64,000 nucleotides of DNA, taken from contig JBAOHZ010000009.1 in NCBI GenBank assembly GCA_037045225.1, forward strand, positions 1,550,001 through 1,614,000. Direction: 5' to 3'. The DNA comes from Nitrospira sp. Lineage in GTDB: Bacteria > Nitrospirota > Nitrospiria > Nitrospirales > Nitrospiraceae. Numbering within the stretch: the first letter of the stretch is position 1; each line of letters opens with the position of its first letter. This document shows, piece after piece, positions 61,059 to 64,000 of the stretch. Under the pieces are notes generated by a model. The model saw nothing but the letters and a program-made list of their open reading frames with translations. It ran no database searches and was not told the origin of the DNA. The position numbers and the translations under genes were made by a program.

Positions 61059-61985
61059 ATGCGGGTGAGGCTACACACACCGGCCGTCTCGCCATCGCTT
61101 ACCTGTCAGAGATTGCAAACTCATTTGCTCTTCGCCATTGCCCTCGCCCTATTCCAGTGCCTCCTGTTCACAGGGTCGGCCGAAACAGCAGATCTTTCAC
61201 CATCTCCATCACGTGCGGTCGCTCCGATGCCGTCCATCTCTCGCGTTGCCGAGCCACCCGCCAAGCTGATCGGCACCCGCCAGGATACGCCGATGGTACT
61301 TATTCCTGCCGGCGAATTCGCCATGGGCAGCGACCGCGGTCAAGAGGATGAACAGCCGGTCCACCGCGTTTCAGTCAAACCCTTTTATCTCGATATCTAT
61401 GAAATCACAGTCTCCCGGTACAGCGAGTTCCTGGCCGCCCAGAAACCGGAGACGCCGTTCAAGTGGAATGAGGCCACCGCCGGCCCTCACGAACAGAAGC
61501 CTGTGGCCGGCGTTAATTGGTACGATGCGCGTGACTATTGCCGATGGGTCGGGAAACGATTGCCGACAGAAGCGGAATGGGAAATTGCCGCTCGCGGCAA
61601 CGAGGGACGTATCTACCCGTGGGGCAGTGTGCACCCGACCAAGGCTCATGCCAATGCAGGGCAAACCAGATGGCAAGGATATGACGCCCTCAGCAATGTC
61701 GGACGTTATGAATTGGGAAAAACACCGGATGGCGTCTACGACTTAGCCGGGAATCTCTGGGAATGGGTCGCCGATCTGTACGATCCCACCTACTATCAAT
61801 TCAGTGCGCGCGACAACCCAAAGGGGCCTTCGGCGGGACCACTCAGAGCCTTGCGTGGAGGCGCATGGAACAATGATTCCACGACCATCCGGTCGGCGAA
61901 TCGCGCAGGTTATGCGCCGGATACCCGCCGGAACGATGTCGGATTTCGCTGCGCAAGGGATGGACAGGCGATGGAAGGTCGTTAG
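61059..61985 (+). CDS. secreted formylglycine-generating-enzyme/SUMF1-family protein
   Basis: 308 residues with a long N-terminal signal (residues about 20-44). FGE-sulfatase domain: MVLIPAGEFAMGSDRG, VSVKPFYLDIYEITV, PVAGVNWYDARDYCRWVGKRLPTEAEWE, NLWEWVADLYDP, LRGGAWNN, GFRCARD. True FGE needs two active Cys near the end; I see only single Cys residues (GFRCARD), so it may be a structural or ligand-binding relative. It overlaps the convergent ZorB-like gene by 4 bp. Confidence 0.85.
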   Translation: MRVRLHTPAVSPSLTCQRLQTHLLFAIALALFQCLLFTGSAETADLSPSPSRAVAPMPSISRVAEPPAKLIGTRQDTPMVLIPAGEFAMGSDRGQEDEQPVHRVSVKPFYLDIYEITVSRYSEFLAAQKPETPFKWNEATAGPHEQKPVAGVNWYDARDYCRWVGKRLPTEAEWEIAARGNEGRIYPWGSVHPTKAHANAGQTRWQGYDALSNVGRYELGKTPDGVYDLAGNLWEWVADLYDPTYYQFSARDNPKGPSAGPLRALRGGAWNNDSTTIRSANRAGYAPDTRRNDVGFRCARDGQAMEGR

Positions 61986-62734
61986 AACAGGCGCGAGCTG
62001 AAGCTTGGCTCTTCACGAAGCCGCATGGCGTGATTGGCGTCTGCCACCTGGTCTGCGGACCTCAGGCGAATCTTAAACACCACTCGACGACTTCTGTCTC
62101 GATCAAGGACACGAGCCTCATCCATGATGGGATCTTGCCGCCCTCGCCCGCTGGCAGACGTCTTTTCGTGAAAACAGTGATAGGCCCAGGGCGCCGAATC
62201 CTGAATCACCTCGAGTCCCTTCACCATCACATTCAGCGAACGCTCCTGACTCAATTTCAAGTTGTAGATATCTGTCCCGCGATCATCGGTATGCCCTTCG
62301 ATCACCAGTGAATCGATGCGATCCCGCATGGCACCGCAGAGCAACGCCGCATAGGTTGGCATCGCATCCGCGAGAAAGCGGTCCGCCACCGACGAGAGCG
62401 CGCCCTTGCCGAACTCAAAATTCAGCAACGCCTCCGGCACGACGATTCGGACCACATTGGGATCCGCAGGATCGGCATCCAGCGACAGGTCAAATCGTTG
62501 GAAATGATCCCGTAGCAGCCCCTTCATATCATCCGTCGTTATCCGGGCCACCTTCCGATCCGGCGCCGGGATGGGTGCCGGCACGTTCGCCTGTGGTTCC
62601 GTTTCGGACACTTTGGTGACATAGGCGCTGAACAGCAGAATGAAGATGACCGCGAGTGAGGTCATCAAATCCGTAATTCCGATCGTGAGCGTCGACGAGT
62701 GCTCCTGTAGGTCCGGCGAGGGGTTGATACGCAT
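61982..62734 (-). CDS. ZorB/MotB-like protein with OmpA-type peptidoglycan-binding domain
   Basis: 250 residues. One TM near residues 20-43 carries an Asp (GITDLMTSLAVIFILLFSA), as in MotB and ZorB. A Pro-rich linker follows, then an OmpA-like domain (about 95-230): ALLNFEFGKGALSS, VIEGHTDDRGTD, LSQERSLNVM. It would anchor a proton-driven ZorA-type motor to the cell wall. It starts 1 bp after the ZorA-like gene stop. No zorC or zorD gene follows; the next gene is convergent. Confidence 0.78.
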   Translation of the reverse strand: MRINPSPDLQEHSSTLTIGITDLMTSLAVIFILLFSAYVTKVSETEPQANVPAPIPAPDRKVARITTDDMKGLLRDHFQRFDLSLDADPADPNVVRIVVPEALLNFEFGKGALSSVADRFLADAMPTYAALLCGAMRDRIDSLVIEGHTDDRGTDIYNLKLSQERSLNVMVKGLEVIQDSAPWAYHCFHEKTSASGRGRQDPIMDEARVLDRDRSRRVVFKIRLRSADQVADANHAMRLREEPSFSSRLF

Positions 62735-62735
62735 A

Positions 62736-63980
62736 TCAGGCCACTCCCTTCATTGAGGTCCCCTGCCGCCAATTCGCAAACCAGCGCAACCCAAGCATCC
62801 CGCCGTCCGGGGTGATGTTCTCCTCCAACTCTGACGGCAACGTGTCATCAAAGCAGGTCGAGTCCCATTCTCTCGCGTTCGTCCCGACATTCGGGGCCCC
62901 CGCGTGATCATGCTTGAGTTCCTCGACCGAGCGTGCCAGCGTCTGGATCGCCTGGTTCAACTCCTGGATCGGGGCCGCCATCGTCTGCTGCATCACCCGC
63001 GACAATTCTTCGGCCAACCGATCCGGCGCAACGGATCGCCCTCCCGGCTCTCTCCGGCTCAGCACCTCCACGGCCTCCTTGAGCGCCGTCACGGTGGGAC
63101 TCAATCGATCACTGAGGGTACCCACCAGCCGATCGCCAAGGTCGCCGGGCACCGTCCCCACCGCAGCCGACGCTTGTGACGGCCCTGCCCCAGGCGTGAA
63201 GTTCTCCAACATCTGCTCCATGGTTCTGCGGGGGAAGAGCTCGTCGACCATCGTGACAAACTGCTGCTGAGTCGTCCCCAACCGATGCAAAGCAGACTTC
63301 TCCAACAGCACAAAGAGGTTGGCGCAGAGCAACCCGACAATCGACGTGAGGAACTTCCCGGCTAATCCGTTAATCAACCCTTGGATCCCCACGATATGCG
63401 ATCCATCCGCATGAAGCTTGCTTAAGCCGATGAGGATGGCCAGAAACGTGAGCAATAAACCGCCCCCCGTAATCAACGACGGGAACTGATGGTAAAAGGC
63501 CAGATTCAAGCGGCTATTCAACAAATCACGAGGGAAAAATTCCGCCGCGGTGCGGGTCGCAAATACTTTCGGCTCGATAAACCAGGCGGTGCGCTCCACG
63601 ATGAAGGTCTTACGAAAATGTAACCAGGCCGCCTCGAGACGCGGTTCCCGACGCATCGCCTTGTCGAGCGTATGGAGATCATCCAAATCGACCCGATCCG
63701 ATTGACCGCCGGTTGATTTCCCCGGCTTCTTCACATCGCTCAAACTAGGAACAGTCAACCAGTCCGATTGCAAGCTCTTACGGTCGGCTGTGAGGCTCGT
63801 CAGGGTCGGCCAGACACGGGTGTAGCACCTCTGCACCGTGGAAATGGCCGTCGTCAGGCGCCCGGCATGCCACAAGAACAGGGCGATCAGGCCGCCGGAA
63901 CCGAGCCAGCTCAACATCGGACTGTGGAGCTGCCCGAAGAGCGTCACATCTTGGCCGAAGAATTCCCAGAGAGACATCAT
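62736..63980 (-). CDS. ZorA/MotA-like membrane motor protein
   Basis: 414 residues. TM segments near 26-43, 168-190 (SLITGGGLLLTFLAILIGL) and 203-228 (FLTSIVGLLCANLFVLL), the MotA/TolQ/ExbB channel pattern. A C-terminal region (about 240-385) has helical stretches with heptads (LTALKEAVEVLS-like, LNQAIQTLARSVEELK), the long tail found in ZorA. Zorya pairs protect against phage; MotA-like pairs also serve other roles, so the defence call needs the genes beyond the window end. GGGAGG ribosome site precedes ATG 63980. Confidence 0.75.
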   Translation of the reverse strand: MMSLWEFFGQDVTLFGQLHSPMLSWLGSGGLIALFLWHAGRLTTAISTVQRCYTRVWPTLTSLTADRKSLQSDWLTVPSLSDVKKPGKSTGGQSDRVDLDDLHTLDKAMRREPRLEAAWLHFRKTFIVERTAWFIEPKVFATRTAAEFFPRDLLNSRLNLAFYHQFPSLITGGGLLLTFLAILIGLSKLHADGSHIVGIQGLINGLAGKFLTSIVGLLCANLFVLLEKSALHRLGTTQQQFVTMVDELFPRRTMEQMLENFTPGAGPSQASAAVGTVPGDLGDRLVGTLSDRLSPTVTALKEAVEVLSRREPGGRSVAPDRLAEELSRVMQQTMAAPIQELNQAIQTLARSVEELKHDHAGAPNVGTNAREWDSTCFDDTLPSELEENITPDGGMLGLRWFANWRQGTSMKGVA

Positions 63981-64000
63981 GGTGTCAGCACCTCCCGATT

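Overview
The window looks like a chromosome segment of a Nitrospirota bacterium, most likely Nitrospira. This is inferred from the GC-rich coding style and from the gene set: DUF3015 protein, deoxyhypusine-synthase-like enzyme, complete isc cluster with iscX, separate GlnRS and GluRS, and TRL lipoprotein. No single sequence proves the genus.

Layout. 0-3.7 kb: two tandem ABC-exporter-like genes whose ATPase motifs are badly degenerate, an orphan membrane sensor-like protein, and an RluF-type pseudouridine synthase. 3.8-9.1 kb: a minus-strand polyamine-type block (agmatinase, pyruvoyl arginine decarboxylase, aldehyde dehydrogenase, rubredoxin-like protein, DsbA-like oxidoreductase, deoxyhypusine-synthase-like enzyme). 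9.3-14.7 kb: ZIP metal transporter, DUF3015 protein and an orphan CusA/CzcA RND pump. 14.8-20.8 kb: a surface-glycan export island (Wzm/Wzt ABC pair plus a three-domain glycosyltransferase/FkbM protein), with an IS3 relic on one side and an integrase relic on the other.

20.8-28.4 kb is an accretion zone at a tRNA-Glu(CTC) gene. It holds a HigBA-like pair with a frameshifted toxin, a TRL lipoprotein, a truncated older integrase, and then element A (22575-28399). Element A is bounded by 50-bp direct repeats of the tRNA 3' end and carries a PIN toxin-antitoxin pair, broken RHS toxin/immunity pieces, a Rep_trans initiator, an excisionase-type HTH and a tyrosine recombinase. 28.6-35.9 kb returns to backbone genes, including glnS and an ABC-F protein (Uup).

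35911-46068 is element B, a second integrative element bounded by 55-bp direct repeats of the tRNA-Gln(TTG) 3' end. It carries an integrase, an HTH/Rep-like/zinc-ribbon operon, a CGNR-type zinc-finger protein, an intact IS3-family copy with a 4-bp target duplication, and its main cargo: a 1624-residue AT-rich STAND-type NTPase with a long helical middle and a C-terminal phospholipase-D-like domain. That protein is the best candidate here for an undescribed (probably antiphage) system. Two tRNA-Gln genes and gltX follow.

47.8-64 kb is mostly housekeeping: an FNR-like reductase, ferredoxin, iscR-iscS-iscU-iscA-hscB-hscA-iscX, PBP1A, typA (with an intrinsic-terminator hairpin in its leader), a peroxiredoxin and a thioredoxin-like protein, and a formylglycine-generating-enzyme-like protein. 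The window ends in a ZorA/ZorB-like (MotA/MotB-type) pair.
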